From Candidatus Woesearchaeota archaeon (GTDB lineage: Archaea > Nanobdellota > Nanobdellia > Woesearchaeales > JAHWHD01), in the NCBI GenBank assembly GCA_019323525.1, contig JAHWHD010000005.1, forward strand, positions 1 to 21,742: a stretch of DNA of 21,742 bases. Direction: 5' to 3'. The translations under genes and the position numbers were made by a program. Numbering within the stretch: the first letter of the stretch is position 1; each line of letters opens with the position of its first letter. The notes beneath the pieces were generated by a model. It saw nothing but the letters and a program-made list of their open reading frames with translations. It was not told the DNA's origin and made no database searches. Positions 1 to 7,123 of this stretch are shown here, piece after piece.

Positions 1-64
1 AATCGCCAGAATCTGTGAAAACCTTCATTTCATAGGTTTCAGTCAATTTCTTCATAGTTAACAT
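1..64 (-). CDS. 5' end of a truncated gene, possibly a PRC-barrel protein
   Basis: Only the first 21 codons lie in the window; the gene runs off the left edge. An ATG at 64 follows a strong ribosome binding site (AGGAGG at 80-75, about 10 nt upstream), and a TATA box at 104-117 would start transcription near position 84. The peptide begins MLTMKKLTETYEMKVFTDSG; a second ATG lies at 55. The pattern of a short lead-in followed by 'MKVFTDxGD' resembles the start of archaeal PRC-barrel proteins, small beta-barrel proteins often implicated in RNA or division functions. That assignment is a guess from a few residues. That a coding start exists here is much better supported. Confidence 0.6.
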   Translation of the reverse strand, partial: MLTMKKLTETYEMKVFTDSGD

Positions 65-103
65 TATCCTCACACCTCCTAATTATGGTTAATTGGTTGG
101 ACC

Positions 104-117
104 TTATATATATAAAC
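104..117. promoter_or_regulatory. bidirectional TATA box
   Basis: The near-palindrome TTATATATATAAAC is centred near 110. On the minus strand it is preceded by an A-rich BRE-like stretch (AAAAGT) and points to a start about 26 nt away, just before the Shine-Dalgarno of the gene starting at 64. On the plus strand the same spacing lands at about 136, the 5' end of the candidate structured RNA at 133-240. Confidence 0.6.
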
Positions 118-132
118 TTTTCTATGGCTAAC

Positions 133-240
133 TGAAACCCTGGCCAGTAGTGGCCAGCGAACTACCATGCTACATCATAAGACAACAGGTGCCTTGATTT
201 AAGTTCTGGATATCTCAAGGCAGGGAGCGACAGGGTTTCA
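133..240 (+). ncRNA. candidate structured RNA, copy 1
   Basis: A 108-nt intergenic segment folds into a closed multibranch structure. Seen directly: a perfect 10-bp closing helix (133-142 with 231-240, TGAAACCCTG/CAGGGTTTCA); a hairpin GGCCA-GTAG-TGGCC (142-155); and a perfect 8-bp stem TGCCTTGA/TCAAGGCA (190-197 with 215-222) with a 17-nt loop. The hairpin's first G can pair in either of the first two helices. Between the helices lie ACTACCATG (161-169) and ACAACAGG (182-189), and GGGAGCGA (223-230) precedes the 3' closing strand. A TATA box about 26 bp upstream fits an independent transcript, and the next gene has its own promoter. The architecture recurs at 5212-5317 with compensatory changes. 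I do not recognise the family: it is not tRNA, 5S, SRP or RNase P RNA by any motif I can see. The strand is inferred from the promoter and the orientation of the downstream gene. Confidence 0.6.
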
Positions 241-271
241 GTAGATGTTGTCCCTTAAAAGATACGAAATC

Positions 272-281
272 TTTATAAATA
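272..281 (+). promoter_or_regulatory. TATA box for the metalloprotease gene
   Basis: TTTATAAATA preceded by CGAAATC fits the archaeal BRE/TATA consensus. Its centre (about 276) is 26 bp before the ATG at 302, predicting a leaderless mRNA. This both selects that start and separates the gene from the upstream RNA element. Confidence 0.7.
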
Positions 282-301
282 ACTCTGGCCTTAGCAAGAG
301 T

Positions 302-1132
302 ATGGTGATGAGGAAAACAGTTGTGGCTCTAGGACTTGCAGGAATATTGACAGGCACGGCTCTATCAGGAGAGAGTATGATGGGTGCTATTGAAAAAGCC
401 CATAAGGAAGGGTACTGGTCGCCTCTGCACCATTTCGGCAAGCTAGGCGTCTACGGATATTCGAATTTCAGGTCAAAGGTAGAAATGCCTGACTTTGTTT
501 CTAAGTACGACCTATACAGACCTGAAAAAGCAAGTACTGCCCCTTTGAAGTATAAGCCAAAGCTCGATAGGATCATCAAAACATGGGCAGATAAACGTTT
601 TACCCATAACCCGTTCAATACCTTCTTTGTAAAGTTTGTTGTAAACTACCCTATCTGGAACCAGATTCTGAAAGAAAAAGGTAGGAGAGCTGAACTGCAT
701 TACGGAGATGCTAAAGCAGTTACATTCATGAGAAACAATGAACTATTTGAAGCTGGAGCCACAATGGCTCATGAACTCGGCCATCTTGCCTGTACAAATC
801 CGTACACTGTGTATAACGCAAAAAATCAACCTGTCCTTGTAGACGAGATGGCTGCCCATCTTGCCTGGTACATATTTTCAAAAGACATAGCAGGTAAAAA
901 CCCTCGGCTTAGAAAGATTCTCAGGGAAAATCTTAACGGTCTAAGGACAGAGCCAGATAATGGTTCAATCGCCTGGAGAGAAGCTGAGAGATTAGCAGCA
1001 AGGTATAGGAGAAAGTACAGGGTAAGTTCTGTTGAGGCGTGTGTTAGACTATTTAATGACTTTAACAATCCAGATAAGTTCAGGGAAATTGCTAAAGAGT
1101 ATAAAAGGGTTAAGCCTGAGTTAAGAAGATAA
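302..1132 (+). CDS. secreted or membrane-anchored HELGH zinc metalloprotease
   Basis: A 276-residue protein whose N-terminus (MVMRKTVVALGLAGILTGTA) looks like a signal peptide or membrane anchor, so the catalytic part should face outward. The zincin motif HELGH is at residues 157-161, and DE at 181-182 offers the third metal ligand (E182), as in gluzincin-type peptidases. The remainder is basic and helical with no recognised accessory domain. The ATG at 302 was preferred over an in-frame ATG at 245 because the TATA box at 272-281 predicts transcription starting at 302, and the longer start would put about 19 charged residues before the signal sequence. The 3' end overlaps the convergent gene for a giant secreted protein by 12 bp. 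The substrate is unknown; the exact peptidase family was not resolved. Confidence 0.75.
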   Translation: MVMRKTVVALGLAGILTGTALSGESMMGAIEKAHKEGYWSPLHHFGKLGVYGYSNFRSKVEMPDFVSKYDLYRPEKASTAPLKYKPKLDRIIKTWADKRFTHNPFNTFFVKFVVNYPIWNQILKEKGRRAELHYGDAKAVTFMRNNELFEAGATMAHELGHLACTNPYTVYNAKNQPVLVDEMAAHLAWYIFSKDIAGKNPRLRKILRENLNGLRTEPDNGSIAWREAERLAARYRRKYRVSSVEACVRLFNDFNNPDKFREIAKEYKRVKPELRR

Positions 1133-4100
1133 GATTGTATTGAGTCTTTGTAATTCAGCATCCCAATTAATATCAGGATAAGAACCTTTTGCTCTAAGAA
1201 GAATATACTCTAGCGCTGCATCTGCCTGCGCCGTGTACTCAGGATGTTCATTTTTTATTGTGTTGAGACTAGTCACAGCTGATGAAGCACCTTCTGATGT
1301 TGTAATCCCAAGATTTTTCAATGCGTCAATCAATGCAGGGAAATCGCCACGTTCAACGTTTTCAACTCTTCTAACAGCTGCATGATACGCGTATTTTTGA
1401 TAGTCAGCCATTGTTCTCTGGCTGGCGTCTTTACTCCAGAACTCTAGACGATCCTTAACAGTTGGGGGCTGATCAACTTCAATTTCAGAAAGAATCCTAT
1501 TTTGCATGTAAAGCACATCATCATTGAACTTTTCATAATCATCGGATAGATCTTCAGCCTGCTTCGGATTTGTTGCAGCAACATCTGCTTTGGCCTTAAG
1601 ATCTGCTTGTGCAGGAGACGGCGGAGGCGGAATTATTATATCGACATTTGTTAGCACAAACTTGTTAGTCTTAGTATCCTTTTGATACGCCGCTGTTGCG
1701 CGCTTATCGGTTCCCGATACATAAGTAGTTGTGTACGAAGTTTGTTTTGCAAGGTCTTCTTGTTTAATCTCTGTCCCAGATGCATCAGTAAACTTTTTTT
1801 GGAAATTTTCAAATTCCTGCAAACTTTTATACGTGTCAACAGAAACCGGTACTGGAGGAGTATTCTGTTCTAACTTTGCAACTTTAGTCACACTTTGAGC
1901 TTTCTCAGGAGTCACCGTTCTTGCAGCAGGATCTGCTGGTGGAGGCGCCGTAGCCTGTTGAGTTACTACCTTTGCTTTTGTCGGTGCTTGCTGATCTCTC
2001 TGTTTTTGAGCAGCTTGTACAGTAGCGGTTTTCAAGGAAATTTCTTTGTTCGCCATAAAATCTTGATTAAAACTTTTTTCAGCCTCTTTTTTAGATTCAG
2101 AGTCCAGCTGTTTTACAACAGGGTTAATTCCTGGAGATGTAGAATCTGAAATGGTTTTTCTAAGAGCAGGAATTACTGTAGGTTCAAGAGTTTTCACTAA
2201 CTTAGTATAAGCCGCATTCAACTCAGTTCCAGCAGTGTTGGCTTCTCGAGAGTTTGCCATGATTCCAGCAATTCTTAACTTCTGAGAAACAGTCAGATAC
2301 TCAAGATTGTAATCATCCAAAATTTCAGTTTTCAAGATTGAAGCAGCAGCATCGCGCTCTGGAGTAGGTCTTGTTCCAAGAGTGGCATACCACGCCCCAG
2401 CAATATAAGATCCCATGGTAGCTATAACTCCGAGTTTGGACTCCTGCTCCTCGCTTCTCTTCAAATCTGCAGCAAGCTTTTTTTCAGTTCCGGTAAGCAC
2501 CTCATTAACTATGGTCTGAATCTTATCAAACTCCTTTTTCGCATCTGCAGCAACTGGCAGATCAAGTGCTTGGTAACTTAACCCTGAAGGTGTTAGCTCA
2601 ACAATAGCATTACCCTTAGGATCGTTATAATTATTCCTGACCTTAAATGGCACATCATTAGTAAACTTAGTTAGGTCCTTTTGATCAATCTTTGCAAACA
2701 TCTTACCGTCATTGGATTCAATATTAACACTAGGATTATTGCCTGTCTTAAATGATGCAACTTTAGTTGTTCTCGCATCGTTCTTTACATCAAGAGTATA
2801 CTTACCTTGCAAGAAATTAACACTGGCAACAGTATTTTGAGCGCCGCTATACGAATAGATATTTTTGAATGTTCCATCCTTTTGCGGTTCGACTTTTTCA
2901 ACAACAACATCGCCTTTGGCCTTGAAATCAGAACCTTTTGCTCCTGAGCGCAGATAAACAAGACTTAGACCATCTTCTAGAACTTGATTAACATCGACTC
3001 CTGTAGTGTCCTGAACATATCTTATTGTAATCCTCTCACCTTTACCATCCCCCCTAATTGTATTAATACCATCACTGAACGATATAATCCCGTCATTTAA
3101 GTTTGGAAGCTTTTTATTGACAACCGAAGCTTCTTTGATAAATATTCTATCGAGCGTTAAAGTAGCAGGACCAGAACCGCTGTTCGCTCCAAATTTCCAT
3201 TTATGATTAGAGCCGAGCTCAACTACTTGGCCGGCAGCGTACTTCAGCCTTGCAGTCTCTGAAGAATAATCTGCACCATTTACATCTAATGAAACCTTAC
3301 CTCTTAATGTAACTTCATCTGCCCGCATACCGATGCCAGCATCAGTTTCCCCAAAAGTTACAGCCTTTCCATTTACAGTGAATTTCCCCTGAGCCTTATC
3401 ATAAGCTAACTTAATGTTAGGATTATCAACACCATAAACATTGACTGTTTTGCCAGCACGCTCTATCTTGAAACCGCCACCTTGAGGATTAGGAACGAAA
3501 ATTATTTTGTCCTGAGGACCGAAGTGAGTTAAATCCAAGCCAACATTATCAGTGCCTACTGGATTCCTTACCAAAGTACCATCAACAACAAGATTATTTT
3601 TGATCGCATCTGTCAAACCCTCTATCTTTACAGCATTTTCAACATCTGCATCCTGGCCAATTGATAACTGCCTTAGATAAGCTGTAAGATGCTCATTTTT
3701 CAAAGTTTTAATCTTGTCGGGATTCCTTTCAAAAAAGTTTTTAGCTGCGTTCAAGTCAGATTGATAGTTTTCAACTACAAGGTTAGAGTTTATAAAGTGA
3801 AACTCTGCAAACCTCACAAGATTAGGATCGCTAATTAAGTTAGGATCTTTGCTGAAAAATCCAGGCATATCAATCAAACCATACAATCCGGGATTATTAT
3901 TCAGGAAAGTTTTCTCTTCTGAAGTCAATGGCTTTGTATCCATAAACTGCGCTCTGTTAGCAAAATACAGTGCTGCATCGTTTGGAGCATTTTTCAAAGC
4001 ATCAAGTTGTGTTGTGGTCTTCGGCTCAACAGCTGTAATCTCATCATCATCAGGCTGTAAAGGTATTCCGTATTCGTCAACATCTGCTGCAATTACAAAA

Positions 4101-4147
4101 GTAACCAAAACCAAAGCTACAACGATCCAAATTATATACTTCCTCAT
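1121..4147 (-). CDS. giant secreted protein of unknown function
   Basis: A 1008-residue exported protein with an N-terminal signal peptide (hydrophobic residues 4-20, probable cleavage near AA-D at 20-22). Residues 23-180 are Asn/Asp-rich and mostly helical. Residues 181-535 are rich in short alternating beta-strand segments with many Gly-Asn-Asp turns, which suggests a beta-solenoid or beta-sandwich surface domain. Residues 536-720 are charged and helical. An Ala/Pro/Gln/Thr-rich linker at about 721-780 and a run of four prolines near 840-843 separate a helical C-terminal domain (about 850-1008). No catalytic motif or C-terminal membrane anchor is visible. The start ATG overlaps the stop of the upstream pilin-like gene (ATGA), after GAGGTTGAAGG, so the two are translationally coupled and probably act together at the cell surface. 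I do not recognise a named family. Confidence 0.8.
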   Translation of the reverse strand: MRKYIIWIVVALVLVTFVIAADVDEYGIPLQPDDDEITAVEPKTTTQLDALKNAPNDAALYFANRAQFMDTKPLTSEEKTFLNNNPGLYGLIDMPGFFSKDPNLISDPNLVRFAEFHFINSNLVVENYQSDLNAAKNFFERNPDKIKTLKNEHLTAYLRQLSIGQDADVENAVKIEGLTDAIKNNLVVDGTLVRNPVGTDNVGLDLTHFGPQDKIIFVPNPQGGGFKIERAGKTVNVYGVDNPNIKLAYDKAQGKFTVNGKAVTFGETDAGIGMRADEVTLRGKVSLDVNGADYSSETARLKYAAGQVVELGSNHKWKFGANSGSGPATLTLDRIFIKEASVVNKKLPNLNDGIISFSDGINTIRGDGKGERITIRYVQDTTGVDVNQVLEDGLSLVYLRSGAKGSDFKAKGDVVVEKVEPQKDGTFKNIYSYSGAQNTVASVNFLQGKYTLDVKNDARTTKVASFKTGNNPSVNIESNDGKMFAKIDQKDLTKFTNDVPFKVRNNYNDPKGNAIVELTPSGLSYQALDLPVAADAKKEFDKIQTIVNEVLTGTEKKLAADLKRSEEQESKLGVIATMGSYIAGAWYATLGTRPTPERDAAASILKTEILDDYNLEYLTVSQKLRIAGIMANSREANTAGTELNAAYTKLVKTLEPTVIPALRKTISDSTSPGINPVVKQLDSESKKEAEKSFNQDFMANKEISLKTATVQAAQKQRDQQAPTKAKVVTQQATAPPPADPAARTVTPEKAQSVTKVAKLEQNTPPVPVSVDTYKSLQEFENFQKKFTDASGTEIKQEDLAKQTSYTTTYVSGTDKRATAAYQKDTKTNKFVLTNVDIIIPPPPSPAQADLKAKADVAATNPKQAEDLSDDYEKFNDDVLYMQNRILSEIEVDQPPTVKDRLEFWSKDASQRTMADYQKYAYHAAVRRVENVERGDFPALIDALKNLGITTSEGASSAVTSLNTIKNEHPEYTAQADAALEYILLRAKGSYPDINWDAELQRLNTILSS

Positions 4148-5151
4148 CCTTCAACCTCAATGAAAAACTCAGCTTCGTCAGTGAAACCAAGTTCATCTTC
4201 AACTGTAATTGTGATAAAAGATATCCCTTCTTCAACAGGTGTAAAACTTATCTCTCCTTCAGCAGTTATGTCAAACAAATCTGAATCATCAGTATAAGTA
4301 ACATTATCCCCGTCAAAATCTACAGCATCAACAAAATACTGGAACTGTTCACCTTTCTTGACTGTAAAATCAGGAATAGGGTATATGTAAGGGGGAGTAT
4401 TATCAGTGTACTTAGCAGCAAACACAAAGACATACGGCCTTCCAGCCAGAATAGATTCAGAGTCAGTTATAAAGTACATGCTCTCCGTTGCAGTGTACGG
4501 AGTTACCTGCACACGTAATGCCTGTTCATCTAAGAAAGTAAGGTCTATCCAGTTAGGGTCTTCGACAATCCTCTGTATTACTTGATCAGCAACACCAACA
4601 ATATTTCCTAGCCTGACATCAAAACTTTCAGAATAACTGCTAATCTCAGTAAAAGAATCACCAACAGTTATCGTAGTAGGATAATCCAATGTAATTGTAA
4701 CCTCATCAAATCCAATAGAAGTGTTGACCCTAAGATCGTCAGTTTGAATATCGACCACTTCCCTGAAAGCGTTCAGGTCATCAACACATAACCCAATACT
4801 TGTCTCTAAAAAATCATTCATCTGCAACTGTTCAAGTTCTCTAACTGACGGAAGCATATTATAGCCGATATAATAATCATAAGGAACAGCAAACCCTTCA
4901 TAGTCCATAGTTCCAAAACCAGGCTCAAAAATATATCCTCCCTGGTAACCTAAAACAAGCAAAGCATAGGTGCCTTCGTCAATCAAGCACGACCTTACAT
5001 AACTCTCAATATTAGCTTTTGTAGAGTCTAGTATCTGCTGCTGAGTCAATTCAGGCCCCTCAGTCACTCTAAAGAAGAATATCAAGCCAATAACAAGTAA
5101 AATTATAATACCTACAATAATATAAATCGTTAACTGACCTCTTTTAGTCAT
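4144..5151 (-). CDS. pilin-like membrane-anchored protein with C-terminal Ig-like domain
   Basis: A 335-residue protein starting MTKRGQLTIYIIVG. The basic KRG followed by Q and a long hydrophobic helix (about residues 6-27) matches an archaeal class III signal peptide, where a prepilin-type peptidase would cut after Gly5. The next region has a 'YVRSCL...LGYQGGYI' signature that I have met in DPANN surface proteins (from memory). Residues about 252-335 form a beta-sandwich-like domain (PP..PIPDFTVKKGE...DFDGDNVTY...EFFIEVEG) of the cadherin/putative-Ig type. An upstream ATG at 5169 exists, but the TATA box at 5169-5182 overlaps it and predicts transcription from about 5150, favouring a leaderless start at 5151. 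It is the first gene of a two-gene operon with the giant secreted protein. Confidence 0.8.
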   Translation of the reverse strand: MTKRGQLTIYIIVGIIILLVIGLIFFFRVTEGPELTQQQILDSTKANIESYVRSCLIDEGTYALLVLGYQGGYIFEPGFGTMDYEGFAVPYDYYIGYNMLPSVRELEQLQMNDFLETSIGLCVDDLNAFREVVDIQTDDLRVNTSIGFDEVTITLDYPTTITVGDSFTEISSYSESFDVRLGNIVGVADQVIQRIVEDPNWIDLTFLDEQALRVQVTPYTATESMYFITDSESILAGRPYVFVFAAKYTDNTPPYIYPIPDFTVKKGEQFQYFVDAVDFDGDNVTYTDDSDLFDITAEGEISFTPVEEGISFITITVEDELGFTDEAEFFIEVEG

Positions 5152-5168
5152 ACCCTTTTTTAAAAGCA

Positions 5169-5182
5169 TTATATATATAAAC
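5169..5182. promoter_or_regulatory. bidirectional TATA box
   Basis: TTATATATATAAAC is centred near 5175 and is the same sequence as the box at 104-117. On the minus strand it sits 26 bp from the ATG at 5151. On the plus strand it would start a transcript near 5201, some 11 nt before the second candidate structured RNA. Confidence 0.6.
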
Positions 5183-5211
5183 CTTACGATATTTCATATA
5201 TGAAATAGAAG

Positions 5212-5317
5212 TGAAAACCTGGCCTGTATAGGCGAGTGAGTGACTATGAGAATTGTAAAACAACAGGTGCCTCGATTTTAGCCAAAGGTTTTCAAGGCTG
5301 CGAGCGAGAGGATTTCG
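5212..5317 (+). ncRNA. candidate structured RNA, copy 2 (possible traB-like leader)
   Basis: A 106-nt element with the architecture of the one at 133-240. The closing helix pairs 5213-5220 (GAAAACCT) with 5309-5316 (AGGATTTC), with one A/A mismatch and a possible flanking U-G pair. The first hairpin is GCCT-GTAT-AGGC (5222-5233). The long stem pairs GCCTCGA (5269-5275) with TCAAGGC (5292-5298), with one C/A mismatch. Single-stranded motifs are kept: ACTATG (5243-5248), ACAACAGGT (5260-5268) and GAGCGA (5302-5307). Relative to copy 1, the hairpin's top pair changes from A-T to T-A and its loop from GTAG to GTAT, so helices are kept while sequence drifts. It ends 14 nt before the ATG of the TraB-family gene. 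No separate TATA box lies between, so it may be that gene's 5' leader or be processed from the same transcript. Confidence 0.55.
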
Positions 5318-5331
5318 TAAGATAAAAAGCA

Positions 5332-6018
5332 ATGCTAAGATACAACAACCTCACAATCATCGGAACAAGCCACATTTCAATAGAAAGTGTCAACACTATC
5401 AAGAAAGAGATCAATGATAACAAACCAGACATAATCTGCCTTGAACTCGATAAGAACAGGTTCTATGGCTTGTTCCAGAAAAAAAGAAAAGGCCCTTCAC
5501 TAAGAGACATCAAAGATATAGGTGTAAAAGGGTGGCTCTTTCTCATAATTGGCGGCTATGTTGAAAAAAAGCTAGGAAAAAAAGTAGGTCTTGAACCAGG
5601 TGCAGAGATGAAAGAAGCTATAAAGCAAGCGCAACTGCACAATATCGCTATAGCACTCGTTGACCAAGACATAAGAATCACTTTAAAGAAACTCTCAAAG
5701 GCGTTCTCAGCGAAAGAAAAATGGAACCTGTTCAAAGACATTTTGAAAGGTCTCTTCATGAGGAAAAAGGAAATAAAACGTCTTGGCATTGACAAGCTAG
5801 ACTTGACAAAAGTGCCTGAGCAAGAACTCATTGACAGGTTAATGGTAGAAGTTAAGGAAAAATATCCAAACTTCTACAAGGTACTTGTCAGCGATAGGAA
5901 CAAGGTAATGGCTAGGAAGATCTCTGCATTAATGCAAACAAACCCTGAAAAGAAATTGCTAGCAGTGGTTGGCGCAGGACACGAAAAAGAGATGTTAGAG
6001 TTAATTAAGAATCAATAA
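5332..6018 (+). CDS. TraB/PrgY-family protein, short soluble form
   Basis: A 228-residue protein of the TraB family, related to the bacterial pheromone-shutdown protein PrgY and to the TIKI/EreA-like fold. Family signatures in order: GTSHIS at residues 11-16, the acidic strand CLELD followed by RF, PGAEM in the middle, DQDIRITL, SDRNKVMARKI, and VVGAGHEKEM near the end. These conserved His, Glu and Arg residues outline the presumed active or metal-binding site. Many archaeal TraB proteins carry a C-terminal membrane region of four or so helices; this one stops after GAGH and appears soluble. The start fits because the first core strand begins at residue 7. No Shine-Dalgarno or TATA box lies just upstream, only the structured element at 5212-5317, which suggests it is transcribed with that element. 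The biochemical role of archaeal TraB proteins is not settled. Confidence 0.85.
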   Translation: MLRYNNLTIIGTSHISIESVNTIKKEINDNKPDIICLELDKNRFYGLFQKKRKGPSLRDIKDIGVKGWLFLIIGGYVEKKLGKKVGLEPGAEMKEAIKQAQLHNIAIALVDQDIRITLKKLSKAFSAKEKWNLFKDILKGLFMRKKEIKRLGIDKLDLTKVPEQELIDRLMVEVKEKYPNFYKVLVSDRNKVMARKISALMQTNPEKKLLAVVGAGHEKEMLELIKNQ

Positions 6019-6019
6019 G

Positions 6020-6030
6020 TTTTTAAATAC
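6020..6030 (+). promoter_or_regulatory. TATA box for the M50-like gene
   Basis: TTTTTAAATAC overlaps the end of the preceding gene's stop region. Its centre near 6025 predicts transcription from about 6051, two bases before the ATG at 6053, an almost leaderless mRNA. Confidence 0.6.
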
Positions 6031-6052
6031 CTATTCTATAAATACAAGTAAA

Positions 6053-6793
6053 ATGTACATGTCATTTTCCAATGTAAAAAAGTACTTCAAGTTCCATGAA
6101 ACAGAGCTATTGTTCATGCTCGTCACTATTTGCATTAGCGGTTTTATTCTCTCGTTCAGAAAATGGGGGATTGGCAGTGCTGTTGACATTAACTTTGGAA
6201 TATTCAACCTTGTTCTCGGTGTCGCGATTGTTGCATTAAACCTTTTTGTGAGCATGTCTGTGATTAAGATTATGGGGCTTAAGATAGGCCACAACATAAA
6301 ATTCTCATTCGGCAAATTCAGCACACTTATCAGCCTGTTTGTAGTTTTCCTAAGCGACGGACTTATACCATTCTTCGCACCAGGCACATTCAAATCAAAA
6401 CTCATCTACAGGTACAGGCTCGGTAGATTAAGACCAGGGCTACAGTTAAAAGACCTTGCAAAACTAAGCTACTACGGTTCTTTTTCAAGCCTCATCATTG
6501 CAATTATCGCCAAACTCTTTTTATACGCTTACCCTGCAAACTATGTTCTTGACAGGATAATGGTTCTAAGCATCATATTTGCAATAGTATCAATGCTTCC
6601 ATTCCCAGAATTCAACGGATTCCACGTATTCTTTTCATCAAGATTACTCTACGCCTTCATCTACACTGCAATAATCGTAACTGGACTGTTCTTACTATTC
6701 CTCGGAGTTGCAGCATCTATAAGTCTTGCAATCCTAATAGGAGTTGCTGTCTGGTTCTTTTACTATGTAACATACGAAAGGCAATGGGAATAA
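6053..6793 (+). CDS. polytopic membrane protein resembling site-2 protease (M50), catalytic motif absent
   Basis: A 246-residue protein with about six hydrophobic helices. Its layout follows archaeal M50 membrane proteases: an N-terminal 'FHETEL' segment, then a helix where HExxH normally sits, then a charged loop (KSKLIYRYRLGRLRPG), and a late 'LPFPEFNGFHVFFSSRLLY' segment (182-200) that parallels the second motif of the family (Leu-Asp-Gly before a conserved strand and helix). In this protein the HExxH position reads FVSMSV (65-70) and the LDG Asp is Asn (FNG), so both zinc-binding elements are missing. If the homology holds, it is a pseudoprotease that may bind or regulate membrane substrates. 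An alternative is an unrelated membrane protein with chance resemblance. It lies 34 bp after the TraB gene but has its own promoter. Confidence 0.7.
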   Translation: MYMSFSNVKKYFKFHETELLFMLVTICISGFILSFRKWGIGSAVDINFGIFNLVLGVAIVALNLFVSMSVIKIMGLKIGHNIKFSFGKFSTLISLFVVFLSDGLIPFFAPGTFKSKLIYRYRLGRLRPGLQLKDLAKLSYYGSFSSLIIAIIAKLFLYAYPANYVLDRIMVLSIIFAIVSMLPFPEFNGFHVFFSSRLLYAFIYTAIIVTGLFLLFLGVAASISLAILIGVAVWFFYYVTYERQWE

Positions 6794-6799
6794 ACTAGA

Positions 6800-7072
6800 T
6801 TAAGACATTATAGAAAAAAGGGCCTTCTGTAAAAGATATATTACAGGTACAAAGGTTAATATTGAATGTAATCCGAACAACAGAAATATCATGTAAATTC
6901 CAATTGCAGTATCAATCATACTATGGATGTTACCTCTAAACGCAAAACCTTTGAAGATCAGGTAAAGTGCAAATGCAAGCGTTATTCTCCAGCTACCTAT
7001 ACTGAAATGTAATAGTACCATGACTATTACAGCAATGATATCCATCAAACCCATTAGCTTTACAGCAACCAT
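6800..7072 (-). CDS. small three-helix membrane protein
   Basis: A 90-residue protein that is almost wholly hydrophobic, with three likely membrane helices (about 8-24, 28-45 and 52-82, the last possibly split in two). The N-terminal 'KLMGLMDIIAVIV' followed by 'LYLIFKGFAF' resembles a small conserved membrane protein of archaea with no known function (recognised from memory). The ATG at 7072 is supported by a TATA box centred 25 bp upstream, which it shares with the divergent mbf1 gene; the mRNA would be leaderless. Its stop is only 6 bp from the stop of the convergent M50-like gene. Confidence 0.7.
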   Translation of the reverse strand: MVAVKLMGLMDIIAVIVMVLLHFSIGSWRITLAFALYLIFKGFAFRGNIHSMIDTAIGIYMIFLLFGLHSILTFVPVIYLLQKALFSIMS

Positions 7073-7091
7073 ATCAATAGCAAATAGAAAA

Positions 7092-7102
7092 AAATATAAA
7101 AA
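7092..7102. promoter_or_regulatory. shared bidirectional TATA box (small membrane protein / mbf1)
   Basis: AAATATAAAAA is centred near 7097. The start codons at 7072 (minus) and 7124 (plus) lie 25 and 27 bp away, so a single A/T box may serve two divergent leaderless genes. Confidence 0.6.
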
Positions 7103-7123
7103 GCTTCCCTATTGCTTTGTAAT

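Noticed and set aside
133..240. Structured element as tRNA, 5S, SRP or RNase P RNA
   Set aside because: No T-loop, anticodon arm, SRP tetraloop/asymmetric loop or RNase P core motif is visible, and the length of about 108 nt fits none of the larger RNAs.
245..301. Upstream ATG at 245 as the metalloprotease start
   Set aside because: The TATA box at 272-281 would lie inside the gene, and the extra residues precede the signal sequence.
1651..2149. Open frames of about 60-85 codons inside the giant secreted protein gene on both strands
   Set aside because: Shadow frames with unlikely compositions (runs of Cys, Arg, Ser) and no start signals.
5144..5332. Minus-strand open frame of about 62 codons across the second structured element
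   Set aside because: No ribosome binding site, no family resemblance, and it covers promoter and helix sequences that explain the region better.
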